Shown in pieces: positions 55,965 to 64,000 of a DNA stretch of 64,000 nt. The notes beneath the pieces are model-generated. The model was given only the letters and a program-made list of their open reading frames with translations. It made no database searches and was not told the origin of the DNA. The stretch's first letter is position 1. Every line of letters starts with the position of its first letter. Source of the DNA: Plasticicumulans lactativorans (lineage in GTDB: Bacteria > Pseudomonadota > Gammaproteobacteria > Competibacterales > Competibacteraceae). Both the position numbers and the translations under genes were made by a program. The stretch is taken from contig NZ_SLWY01000013.1 of assembly GCF_004341245.1 (NCBI RefSeq), positions 62,001 through 126,000 of the forward strand. Reading direction: 5' to 3'.

Positions 55965-56807
55965 TCAGGCGTGCCGCGTGCCGCCGCGGCGATGCTGCGC
56001 GACACCGAGGTAGGCGAGCCCGGAGGCGAACAGCAGCCCGGTCGCCGGCACCGGGATCGCCATCACGTTGGCGGTGATGCGCACCGAGTCGAGGCGGATG
56101 CTCGCGTAGCCGCCGTTCTCCTGCAGCTCGATGATCGGCTGCGTCTCGTAGATGTCGATCCGGTACGTGGGGCAGCCGGGGGTGTCGCAGTTCGGGTCCT
56201 CGTAGTACTCCTCGTAGCCGACCAGCACGTCCTGGTAGCCGACGATGACCTCGTACGCCGATGGTTCGCTCTGCGCGTCGATGCCGCCGCTCAGCAGCGG
56301 CGCGAGTGCGCCGGCGACGGTGAAGATCTCGTTGAAGAAGATCAGGCCGCCGCCGAATTCCAGGGGGTCGAAGCCGTCGACGAAGGCGCGGGCGTTGGCA
56401 GGGCCGAAGGTCGACACGGTGCCCGACCCGGCCAGCGTGATGTTGTAGCCGGTGATCATGTAGCCGGGCTGTGCCTGGAAGGCGAAGCCGGCGTTGAAGC
56501 GGCCGGTGCTCGGCTGGTAGTCATCGAACAGGCCGTGCGTCGGGTCGTCGATGCTCATCTGGTTGTTGAACAGGATCTCCATCCCGTTCGCCACCGGCTG
56601 GAGGGTGAGGCTGCCGACCGGGATGTGGGTGTACTGGATGCTGCCGAACGGGTTGTGGCCGTCGTCGGCGATGACGAAGGAGAAGGTGTCGCTGTCGTAC
56701 TGCACCACGACGTTGCCGGTGCTGACCGATGTCGGCAGCGCGTGGGCGGAGAGCGTCGCGGTCGACGCGAAAAGGGCGCACAGCAGGCGTAGCGAAGCGT
56801 TCTTCAT
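55965..56807 (-). CDS. Secreted protein with VPLPA/PEP-CTERM type sorting tail
   Basis: 280 residues from the ATG at 56807. Signal peptide LRLLCALFASTATLSAHA (about 6-23). The tail reads IPVPATGLLFASGLAYLGVAQHRR: a VP-P motif, one hydrophobic helix and a basic end, the VPLPA variant of PEP-CTERM signals handled by exosortase/archaeosortase enzymes. The body is beta-rich with no enzyme motif. Such proteins are exported and linked to exopolysaccharide or biofilm. No exosortase gene is in the window. Confidence 0.75.
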   Translation of the reverse strand: MKNASLRLLCALFASTATLSAHALPTSVSTGNVVVQYDSDTFSFVIADDGHNPFGSIQYTHIPVGSLTLQPVANGMEILFNNQMSIDDPTHGLFDDYQPSTGRFNAGFAFQAQPGYMITGYNITLAGSGTVSTFGPANARAFVDGFDPLEFGGGLIFFNEIFTVAGALAPLLSGGIDAQSEPSAYEVIVGYQDVLVGYEEYYEDPNCDTPGCPTYRIDIYETQPIIELQENGGYASIRLDSVRITANVMAIPVPATGLLFASGLAYLGVAQHRRGGTRHA

Positions 56808-57071
56808 TGTTGTTATCTCCTCTCGGATTCCCTGGAATGCCCGGCACCGATGGCGGATCGGTGGCACGGACGTCGTCGCTGCGGCGGACGGCGCCCCCGA
56901 TGCGGTTCGGGACATACCTTCCGCCGTCATGCCGCCGACGGCGACGGGCAGGCCCGCGTCGCGGTCGACAGTCCATTGCCGGGCGACGGGGCCCCTCACG
57001 CCCCGTGCCGCCCGTCGTCGGTCCGGCGTGCGGGCGGCATCATCCCGGCCGGCAGCCGGTGCGCGCCGCCT

Positions 57072-58232
57072 TCAGTCGAGCCCCTGACCCGTCGCGAGCC
57101 AGTGGGCGCATTCGGGGCCGAGTTCGCGGCGGGCCCGCGCTTCGTATTCGGCCACGTCCGCGACGCTGAGGCTGTCGTTCCAGCGGCCGTTGACGCCCTG
57201 GTGGATGAACACCTGGGCGCCGGCGTCCCAGAAGGCGCCGCCGAGCGGCACGCTCCTGGTCGCGTTGCGCTTCATCCAGTCGAACGAGCAGCACTCGAGA
57301 ATCGCCGGCCAGTGCGCGGGGTCGACCGGGATGTCGAGGAAGCCGGCGATCCGGCGCATCTGCCCGGGCAGGTCGTACTTGAGCGCCGCGTAGTGCACGA
57401 ACAGCACGTTGGGCAGCTCGCGGATCGCCCACCAGCTGCGGACGTTGTCCCAGAACGGCCAGAACGGGTGGCCGTCGCGGTCGAGCCAGTCGCGCCAGTA
57501 CTGGCGGATGTCGGACGGGGGCGGTTCGATCGGCGGGCCGATGCGCCCCGGGGTGTCGTTGAGCGCCTCGTACCACAGGCGGTTGGCGTTGGCGTGGTGG
57601 TTGTACAGGCTCCAGACCACGTCGCGGCCATCGCGGCCGATGTACACGTACTTCGCCCTGGGCGAGAACACCAGTGCATCGACGGGGAGGTGTGTCTTCA
57701 GGAAGCGCCGGTGCGTCTGCGCCTCGACCAGCGGCAGCTTCACCGCCTTGGGCGGCACGCGCAGGTCGAGCCAGGGCGACATGTCGGCGACGGCGAGTTC
57801 GGGGTCGGGCCCGAGCAGCATCTGCGCGATGATCTGCTGCATCCAGGTCGTCCCCGACTTGGCGTAGGTGGCGATGACGATGTCGTCGTCGCGGAAGCGG
57901 AAGTCGTTCCAGATCGTCGAGTCGAAATGGTGGTTGTGCAGCTCGCGCGTCTTGCGCGGCCAGGCGATGGTTTCGGTCATGAGGCCTCCGGTGGCGCCGT
58001 CGGGGTTGGCGGGCGTTGGCGACGCCGCGGCCATGTCCTGCTGGCGCTTCCAGTCGTCGCTCAGGAGCCCGGCGTAGCCCCAGTCGGCCTCGTCGATCTC
58101 CTGGATCACCACGTGGGTGTGCTCGGGGCGCTTGCCGAGGATGCGCACCAGCGCGTCGGTGACCTCGCGGACCAGTTGCGCCTTCTGCTCGCGCGAGGCG
58201 CCGCGGGTGATCTGGATGTTCACGTACGGCAT
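57072..58232 (-). CDS. 4-oxalocrotonate tautomerase domain fused in frame to a PAPS-dependent sulfotransferase
   Basis: One uninterrupted frame of 386 residues. Residues 1-70 form a tautomerase subunit with the catalytic proline right after the start (MPYVNIQITRG) and HVVIQEIDEADWGY. Residues about 85-386 form a cytosolic sulfotransferase: YAKSGTTWMQQ (5' phosphosulfate loop, about 123-133) and YIGRDGRDVVWSLYNH (3' phosphate site, about 195-210). An inner ATG at 57980 has its own GGAGG four bases upstream, so the sulfotransferase could also be made alone (302 residues). No stop or shift separates the two parts, so a fused product is also expected. Confidence 0.8.
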   Translation of the reverse strand: MPYVNIQITRGASREQKAQLVREVTDALVRILGKRPEHTHVVIQEIDEADWGYAGLLSDDWKRQQDMAAASPTPANPDGATGGLMTETIAWPRKTRELHNHHFDSTIWNDFRFRDDDIVIATYAKSGTTWMQQIIAQMLLGPDPELAVADMSPWLDLRVPPKAVKLPLVEAQTHRRFLKTHLPVDALVFSPRAKYVYIGRDGRDVVWSLYNHHANANRLWYEALNDTPGRIGPPIEPPPSDIRQYWRDWLDRDGHPFWPFWDNVRSWWAIRELPNVLFVHYAALKYDLPGQMRRIAGFLDIPVDPAHWPAILECCSFDWMKRNATRSVPLGGAFWDAGAQVFIHQGVNGRWNDSLSVADVAEYEARARRELGPECAHWLATGQGLD

Positions 58233-58287
58233 GGCGCGCTCCGCGTCGCTGCGGGCAGTGCGCTCCGGCGCTGGCGGCGCGGCGCGC

Positions 58288-58701
58288 TCATGCGCGCTCG
58301 ACCGTCAGGCCGACCTCCTGCCCGTACGACAGCTCCAGCGTGTGGCCGTCGGGGTCGCGCAGGAACGCCCAGTAGCCGACCGGATAGGCCGAGTCGGTCG
58401 GGCCGCTGATCAGGCTGCCTTCGCTGCGGGCCTCGGCGCACAGGCGGTCGACCTCCTCGCGGCTGCGACAGCCGACGCCGAGATGCGCGAACGGCCGCAG
58501 CACCGTGGTGACCGCGTCCGCCTCGATGAGGACGATCACGAACGGCCGGGTCTTGTCCGACAGCCAGACGACGCGCCTGCCCGATTCGGCGTCGGTACGG
58601 CTGTGCACCACCTGCATCGCCGCGTAGCGCGCGTAGAAGGCGAGGCTCCTGTCGATGTCACTCGCCTGCAGGGCGACATGCGTGAGTCCGATGTCATTCA
58701 T
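58288..58701 (-). CDS. VOC (glyoxalase/dioxygenase) superfamily protein
   Basis: 137 residues with two beta-alpha-beta-beta-beta units: GLTHVALQASDIDRSLAFYARY (about 5-26) and FLRDPDGHTLELSYGQ (about 113-128). The histidine and glutamate positions of the metal site are kept (H8, H117-region, E122-region). Substrate unknown; often lyases or isomerases acting on small carbonyl compounds. It is 55 bp upstream of the tautomerase-sulfotransferase gene on the same strand and may share its transcript. Confidence 0.85.
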   Translation of the reverse strand: MNDIGLTHVALQASDIDRSLAFYARYAAMQVVHSRTDAESGRRVVWLSDKTRPFVIVLIEADAVTTVLRPFAHLGVGCRSREEVDRLCAEARSEGSLISGPTDSAYPVGYWAFLRDPDGHTLELSYGQEVGLTVERA

Positions 58702-58807
58702 GGGAAACCCCCTGTACCCAGGCGGGATGCCGGCGCCGCCGCGGGCGGGCGGCGTCCCGGCGCCGCCGTATCGTGGAACACGCCGGCGGGAAAGTCGATG
58801 CGACGGC

Positions 58808-60805
58808 TCAGAGCGGTTCGTCGGGCGTCGTCGCGGCGGGGGGCGGGGGGGCGGGCGCCGGGGCGACGCGGGTGAACGCGGCCATCGAGCGCGGCTGCAG
58901 GCCGAGGCGCGCCTCGTAGATGCCCATGTACTCCCACACCCGCTTCACGTACTGGCGGGTTTCGCCGAAGGGGAGCGTCTCGACCCAGACGTCGGCGTCC
59001 TGCTCGCCGTTCACCGGCAGCCAGCCGTCGACCCGCCGCGGACCGGCGTTGTAGGCCGCCGTCGCCAGCACCGGGTTGCCGCCGTAGCGGTCCTGCAACT
59101 GGCGCAGATAGATGGCGCCGAGCAGCAGGTTGCTGCGCGGGTCGAGCAGGGTGCCGGGGCCGCGGTAGCTGAGGCCGGCGCGCCCGGCGAGCTGCTTGGC
59201 GGTGTCGGGCAGCAGCTGCAGCAGGCCGAGCGCGCCGGCGCCGGAGCGGGCGTCGGGCTGGAACACGCTCTCCTGGCGGGCGACCGCGAACACCCAGGCG
59301 GGGGCGATGTTGGCGGTGCGCGCCGCCTCGTCGACCGCCGGCAGGTACGGGGTCGGGAAGCGCAGCGTGAGGTCGTCCCACTCGCCGGCGCGGGCCAGGT
59401 AGACGATGGTCTGGCCGTACCAGCTCCACTCGGCGGCGAGCTGCGCGGCGGCCACCTGGCGTTTGGCGTCGCTGCCGCGCAGCGCCCAGTCCCACTCGCT
59501 GCGGGCTTCGGGCAGGCGCCCGAGCAGCAGCAACTCGCGCGCGCGCAGGATCGGCGGCTGCGCGGCGAGCGCGCGCATCTCCTCCTCGGCGGGCGCCAGC
59601 GGGCGGTTGACGATGCGGAACACCGCCCCCAGGCGCAGCGAGGCGAGGAAGCCGTGGTAGTCGCGCAGCGTCGACAGGTCGCGGTAGATCGAGTTGGCGT
59701 CGTCGCGCCGGCCGATGCCTTCGAGCGCGCGGGCGCGCCAGTAGCGCCACACCGGCTGGGCGCGCTGCTCGGACGGCTGGCGGTCGAGCGCGCGCAGCGT
59801 GCCGAGCCAGTCGCCGCGGCGCAGCAGCACGCGCACCCGCCACTCGCGCACGCTGTCGTCCTCGAGCGCGGGGTCGAGCGCATCGAGCCGCGCCAGCGCG
59901 GCGGGGTGGTCGCGCGCGGCGATGTGGATCGCCAGCTTGCGCCTGAGCGGCGCCAGCCGGTCGGCCGGCACGGTGCGCCGCTGCGCGATGGCGTCGAGCG
60001 CCGGCAGCGCCTCGACCGAATCGCGGTCGATCCAGCGGTCGAGCGTGGCGGCGACGATCTCGGCGATGCGCTCGGACCCCACCACCTGCAGCGCGGGCTC
60101 GCGCAGGATCATCGCCGGCGCCTGGTCGACCGCGAGCCAGATGCGCGCCCAGTCCTGGTCGGCGGCGTCGAGGAAGGGCAGGGTCTGGCGCGCGGCGGCG
60201 GCCTGGCGCGCCTGCATCGCCGCGCTGAAGCGCTGCCAGGCGATGCCAGCCGGCAGCCCGCGCGCGGCCCAGCTCTGGGCGACGCCGAGGCAGAGCTCCG
60301 GCAGGGGCTGGCCGCGCACCCACAGGACGTCGAAGCCCTGCAGCGCCGCGGCCAGGCGGTCGCGCTGCAAGAGCGCGGCGCGGTAGGCGCATTCGGGTTC
60401 CGCCTCCGGGCCCGGTGCGTAGTCCTGGATGATGTCGTCCCAGCGTCCCTGTGCGGCCAGTTCGGTCACCCAGCGCGTGCGCAGGCGCGCCGCGAACGGG
60501 GTGTCGGGGTAGCTGGCGAGGAACTGGCGCACGTCGTCGGCGCTGGCGGTCGCGAGCTTGTCGATGAACTCGCGCAGGCGCAGGTAGGGCAGCAGCGGGT
60601 AGTCGCGCAGGCGGGCCTTGAGCGCCTGCAGGCGCGCCGCGTCGCCGGCCTTGAGCGCGGCTTCGGCGTCGAGGAAGGCCTGGCGCTGCACCTTCAGCGT
60701 CGCCTCGGTGGGCGGCGTGCTGGCAAGGGCGGGGCCGGTGCAGGCGAGCAGCACGCCCAGCAGCCAGGCGTGCAGGCGCGGCGCCCGGGCGGCGCGCGGC
60801 GGCAT
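58808..60805 (-). CDS. slt: Soluble lytic murein transglycosylase
   Basis: 665 residues from the ATG at 60805. Signal peptide AWLLGVLLACTGPALA (about 12-27), long superhelical U-domain, then the C-terminal SLT lysozyme-like domain with catalytic glutamate in VARQESVFQPDARSGAGALGLLQLLP and later TAAYNAGPRRVDGWL. It cuts peptidoglycan in the periplasm to give 1,6-anhydromuramyl ends. It starts 4 bp after the stop of the smaller transglycosylase, so the two are cotranscribed. Confidence 0.92.
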   Translation of the reverse strand: MPPRAARAPRLHAWLLGVLLACTGPALASTPPTEATLKVQRQAFLDAEAALKAGDAARLQALKARLRDYPLLPYLRLREFIDKLATASADDVRQFLASYPDTPFAARLRTRWVTELAAQGRWDDIIQDYAPGPEAEPECAYRAALLQRDRLAAALQGFDVLWVRGQPLPELCLGVAQSWAARGLPAGIAWQRFSAAMQARQAAAARQTLPFLDAADQDWARIWLAVDQAPAMILREPALQVVGSERIAEIVAATLDRWIDRDSVEALPALDAIAQRRTVPADRLAPLRRKLAIHIAARDHPAALARLDALDPALEDDSVREWRVRVLLRRGDWLGTLRALDRQPSEQRAQPVWRYWRARALEGIGRRDDANSIYRDLSTLRDYHGFLASLRLGAVFRIVNRPLAPAEEEMRALAAQPPILRARELLLLGRLPEARSEWDWALRGSDAKRQVAAAQLAAEWSWYGQTIVYLARAGEWDDLTLRFPTPYLPAVDEAARTANIAPAWVFAVARQESVFQPDARSGAGALGLLQLLPDTAKQLAGRAGLSYRGPGTLLDPRSNLLLGAIYLRQLQDRYGGNPVLATAAYNAGPRRVDGWLPVNGEQDADVWVETLPFGETRQYVKRVWEYMGIYEARLGLQPRSMAAFTRVAPAPAPPPPAATTPDEPL

Positions 60806-60809
60806 GGGC

Positions 60810-61487
60810 TCAGTACTGGCCGCGGTAGCGGTCGTAGTAGCCGAGCACGCGGGAGACGTAGGTCTGGGTCTCGGGAATCGGCGGAATCGTATAGCCACTA
60901 TTCACCACGCGGTTCTCGCCGGCGTTGTACGCGGCCAGCGCGAGCGAGAGCTGCTGGAACTGATCGAGGAGCTGGCGCAGGTAGCGTGCGCCGCCATGCA
61001 GGTTCGCCAGCGGGTCGAAGGCGTTGCTGACGCCGAAGCGCTCGGCGGTGGCCGGCATCAGCTGCATCAGGCCCATCGCACCGGCGCGCGACACGGCGAG
61101 CGGATCGTAGGCCGATTCGGCGCTGATCACCGCATGCAGCAGCGCCGGCTCCAGGCGGTAGGCCTGCGCCACGGCGACGATGTCGGCCGCGTACTGGCGG
61201 CGACGCGCCTCGCTGATCACGCGCGCCGGCTGGCGGTCGCCGTAGCTGATGCCGGGCGGGAACTGGTCGGTGGCGGGGACGACCGCGGTGCGGGTATCGG
61301 ATCGCGACGGCGCCGGTGACGGCGCCACGTAGCTCGGCGTGGCCATGGTCAGCCTGAAGCGCGGGTCATTCGGTATGTTGCTGATGTGGAGCACACCCTT
61401 CTGGTCGACGAAGGTGTAGATGTCGGCCAGACTTGGCGTGCTCGCGCCCAGACAACATAACAACGCGGCGACGCTACGTCGTTGCAT
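60810..61487 (-). CDS. Small lytic transglycosylase with SLT domain
   Basis: 225 residues from the ATG at 61487. Signal peptide (VAALLCCLGASTPSLA), then a DUF4124-like patch IYTFVDQKGVLHISNIP (about 23-39), a linker, and an SLT domain with catalytic glutamate in ISAESAYDPLAVSRAGAMGLMQLMP (about 118-142) and AAYNAGENRVV. A second, smaller murein-cutting enzyme in the same operon as slt. Confidence 0.88.
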   Translation of the reverse strand: MQRRSVAALLCCLGASTPSLADIYTFVDQKGVLHISNIPNDPRFRLTMATPSYVAPSPAPSRSDTRTAVVPATDQFPPGISYGDRQPARVISEARRRQYAADIVAVAQAYRLEPALLHAVISAESAYDPLAVSRAGAMGLMQLMPATAERFGVSNAFDPLANLHGGARYLRQLLDQFQQLSLALAAYNAGENRVVNSGYTIPPIPETQTYVSRVLGYYDRYRGQY

Positions 61488-61690
61488 GCGGAGCTTCCTT
61501 ACGATAAGGGCGCGACCGCCGCTGACGGACGACGAGGCAGGGTGGCGCGGCGCGGGTCTCGGCAATGCCGCCCGCTGCCGGGCGGCCCGCAGGACACTAT
61601 AGGATGCCCGCAGGCGGAGCAAGCCGGGAGCGGACGTGCGCCGCCGCCCGGGGCGGTCATGGAAACGTCATTACTGGGGAGGATCATGCG

Positions 61691-63232
61691 GTGTTCCGAA
61701 CGGCGGAGTTGAACCGGACGCTTGCGCGCGACGACTACGAGCGCCAGGTGGCGGTGTTGCGCGAGGAACTCCTCGGCCTGCAGAGCGAGCTGCAGCGTGC
61801 CGACTTCCCGGTGGTGGTGGTGTTCGCGGGTGTCGACGCGGCGGGCAAGAGCGAGACGGTGAACAAGCTCAACGAGTGGCTCGACACGCGCTGGCTGACG
61901 GTGCGCGCCTTCGACCGCCCGTCCGACGAGGAGCTCGAACGCCCGTTCTACTGGCGCTTCTGGCGCGAACTGGCGCCGCGCGGGCGCATCGGCCTGTACC
62001 TGAGCGCGTGGTATTCGCAGCCGATCCTCGACTACGTGTACGGCACGGCTGCCGCCGAGCGGCTCGACGAGCATCTCGAACGCATCCAGAACTTCGAGCG
62101 CGCGCTCGCCGACGACGGGGCGCTGGTGCTGAAGTTCTGGATGCACCTGTCGAAGGATGCGCAGAAGAAGCGCCTGAAGAAGCTGGAGAACGATCCGCTG
62201 CAGGCCTGGCGGGTGACGGCGCGCGACTGGGAGCACTGGCGCCTGTACGAGCGCTTCATCGCCGCCGCCGAGCGCACGCTGCTGCGCACCGGCACCAGCG
62301 CGACGCCGTGGAAGATCGTCGAGGGCTGGGACGAGCGCTACCGCGCGGTCAGCGTCGGCGTGATCCTGCGCGACGCGATCCGCCGGCGCCTGCAGGAGCG
62401 GCGCATGCTGAAGGCGGTGACCGACGGCGTGACCGACGACACGCTGCAACTGATGGTCGAGCGCAGCATGCTGCCGGGACAGCCGACGGTGCTGTCGGCG
62501 CTCGACCTCGGCCGGACCATCGACCGCGATGTCTACCGCGAGCAACTGCTGCAGCAGCAGGGGCGGCTCAACCAGCTGCAGCGCAAGGCCAGGGCGCGCG
62601 GGGTGACGACCCTCCTGGTGTTCGAGGGCTGGGACGCCGCCGGCAAGGGCGGGGCGATCCGCCGCGTGACCGCGGCGATCGACGCCCGCGACTACCAGGT
62701 GGTGCAGATCGCCAAGCCCAGCGACGAGGAACTGGCGCACCACTACCTGTGGCGGTTCTGGCGGCAGCTGAGCCGGGCCGGACGGATGACGATCTTCGAC
62801 CGCTCGTGGTACGGGCGCGTGCTGGTGGAGCGCGTCGAGGGCTTCGCCGCACCCCACGAATGGCGTCGCGCCTATGCCGAGATCAATGACTTCGAGGACC
62901 ACCTGATCGAGCATGGCATCGTGCTGCTGAAGTTCTGGCTGCACGTGAGCCCGGAGGAGCAGCTGCGCCGCTTCGAGGAGCGCCGCACCATTCCCTACAA
63001 GGCGTGGAAGCTCACCGAGGAGGACTGGCGCAACCGCGACCGCTGGGCCGATTACGAACTGGCGGTCAACGACATGGTCGAGCACACCAGCACGCGGCGC
63101 GCGCCCTGGGTCCTGGTCGAGTCCAACGACAAGAACCACGCGCGCATCAAGGTGCTGAAGACCCTCTGCGATCGCCTGGAGAAGGCCGTGAAGAACGGCG
63201 GCAACGACAAGCCCAACGGCAAGACCAAATAA
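61691..63232 (+). CDS. pap: Polyphosphate:AMP phosphotransferase (tandem PPK2)
   Basis: 513 residues from the GTG at 61691, with GGGGAGG upstream; longer in-frame starts lie in low-complexity sequence. Two PPK2 domains in tandem: Walker A GVDAAGKSE (about 38-46) and GWDAAGKGG (about 311-319), each followed by a lid module (FDRPSDEELERPFYWRFWREL and AKPSDEELAHHYLWRFWRQL). It moves phosphate from polyphosphate to AMP, giving ADP. It precedes ppk1 by 37 bp, so polyphosphate synthesis and use are paired in one unit. Confidence 0.93.
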   Translation: MFRTAELNRTLARDDYERQVAVLREELLGLQSELQRADFPVVVVFAGVDAAGKSETVNKLNEWLDTRWLTVRAFDRPSDEELERPFYWRFWRELAPRGRIGLYLSAWYSQPILDYVYGTAAAERLDEHLERIQNFERALADDGALVLKFWMHLSKDAQKKRLKKLENDPLQAWRVTARDWEHWRLYERFIAAAERTLLRTGTSATPWKIVEGWDERYRAVSVGVILRDAIRRRLQERRMLKAVTDGVTDDTLQLMVERSMLPGQPTVLSALDLGRTIDRDVYREQLLQQQGRLNQLQRKARARGVTTLLVFEGWDAAGKGGAIRRVTAAIDARDYQVVQIAKPSDEELAHHYLWRFWRQLSRAGRMTIFDRSWYGRVLVERVEGFAAPHEWRRAYAEINDFEDHLIEHGIVLLKFWLHVSPEEQLRRFEERRTIPYKAWKLTEEDWRNRDRWADYELAVNDMVEHTSTRRAPWVLVESNDKNHARIKVLKTLCDRLEKAVKNGGNDKPNGKTK

Positions 63233-63269
63233 CCGCGCCCCGGCGCGGCACCCCCTGAGGAGTCCGAGT

Positions 63270-64000
<731 letters not shown>

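Noticed and set aside
58655-61030. 791-residue plus-strand frame opposite slt
   Set aside because: Antisense shadow of the transglycosylase, with no family motif.

Overview
The window is a very GC-rich bacterial chromosome segment. Its gene content points to a betaproteobacterium, most likely Rhodocyclales of the Thauera/Azoarcus/Zoogloea kind: a bufferin copper operon, a family 2 encapsulin with a cysteine desulfurase cargo, a VPLPA/PEP-CTERM type secreted protein, polyphosphate enzymes (tandem PPK2 and PPK1) and class III cyclase / HD-GYP / GGDEF signalling genes. This assignment is inferred from gene families, not from a marker gene.

Left part (1-26240). Signalling genes (HD-GYP end, HD hydrolase, membrane class III cyclase) are followed by a minus-strand operon bufA-bufB-bufC-doxX-sigma54 activator. 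A clear -24/-12 promoter and paired upstream palindromes precede bufA, so the last gene of the operon may control the first. Next come metal transporters (CDF and ZntB types), rlmM, DedA and an AraC regulator. A sulfur block follows: rhodanese, serine acetyltransferase, encapsulin and SufS-like cargo in one operon, then a sulfate-binding protein and later a SulP transporter. eutBC lies between these.

Middle (26240-45141). This is the most unusual part. One CRISPR array of 207 repeats (37 nt) and 206 spacers fills 27877-42592. Next to it, reading toward it on the minus strand, are four tightly packed genes: cas2, cas1, a second shorter cas1 paralogue that seems to have lost catalytic residues, and a second cas2. 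No interference gene is present anywhere in the window. Many spacers fall into families that hit the same short conserved peptides of related invader genes. They differ mainly at third codon positions, and all are oriented so that a minus-strand crRNA would be antisense to the target mRNA. This fits an RNA-reading (type III like) effector acting in trans. A stray, diverged repeat lies 1.4 kb beyond the far end of the array, and two small phage-type regulators with different DNA-binding domains but nearly identical tails lie between.

Right part (45142-64000). Mixed chromosomal genes: methyltransferases, a cofactor-free dioxygenase-like alpha/beta hydrolase, aroE with a divergent LysR gene, a GAF-GGDEF cyclase and an ABC-F ATPase. 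Beyond the ABC-F gene is a cluster of palindromes and a low-GC gene with a degenerate phospholipase-D-like look, probably acquired. Then come an EthD-like protein, a VPLPA-CTERM protein, a tautomerase-sulfotransferase in-frame fusion, two lytic transglycosylases, and polyphosphate kinase genes running off the end.
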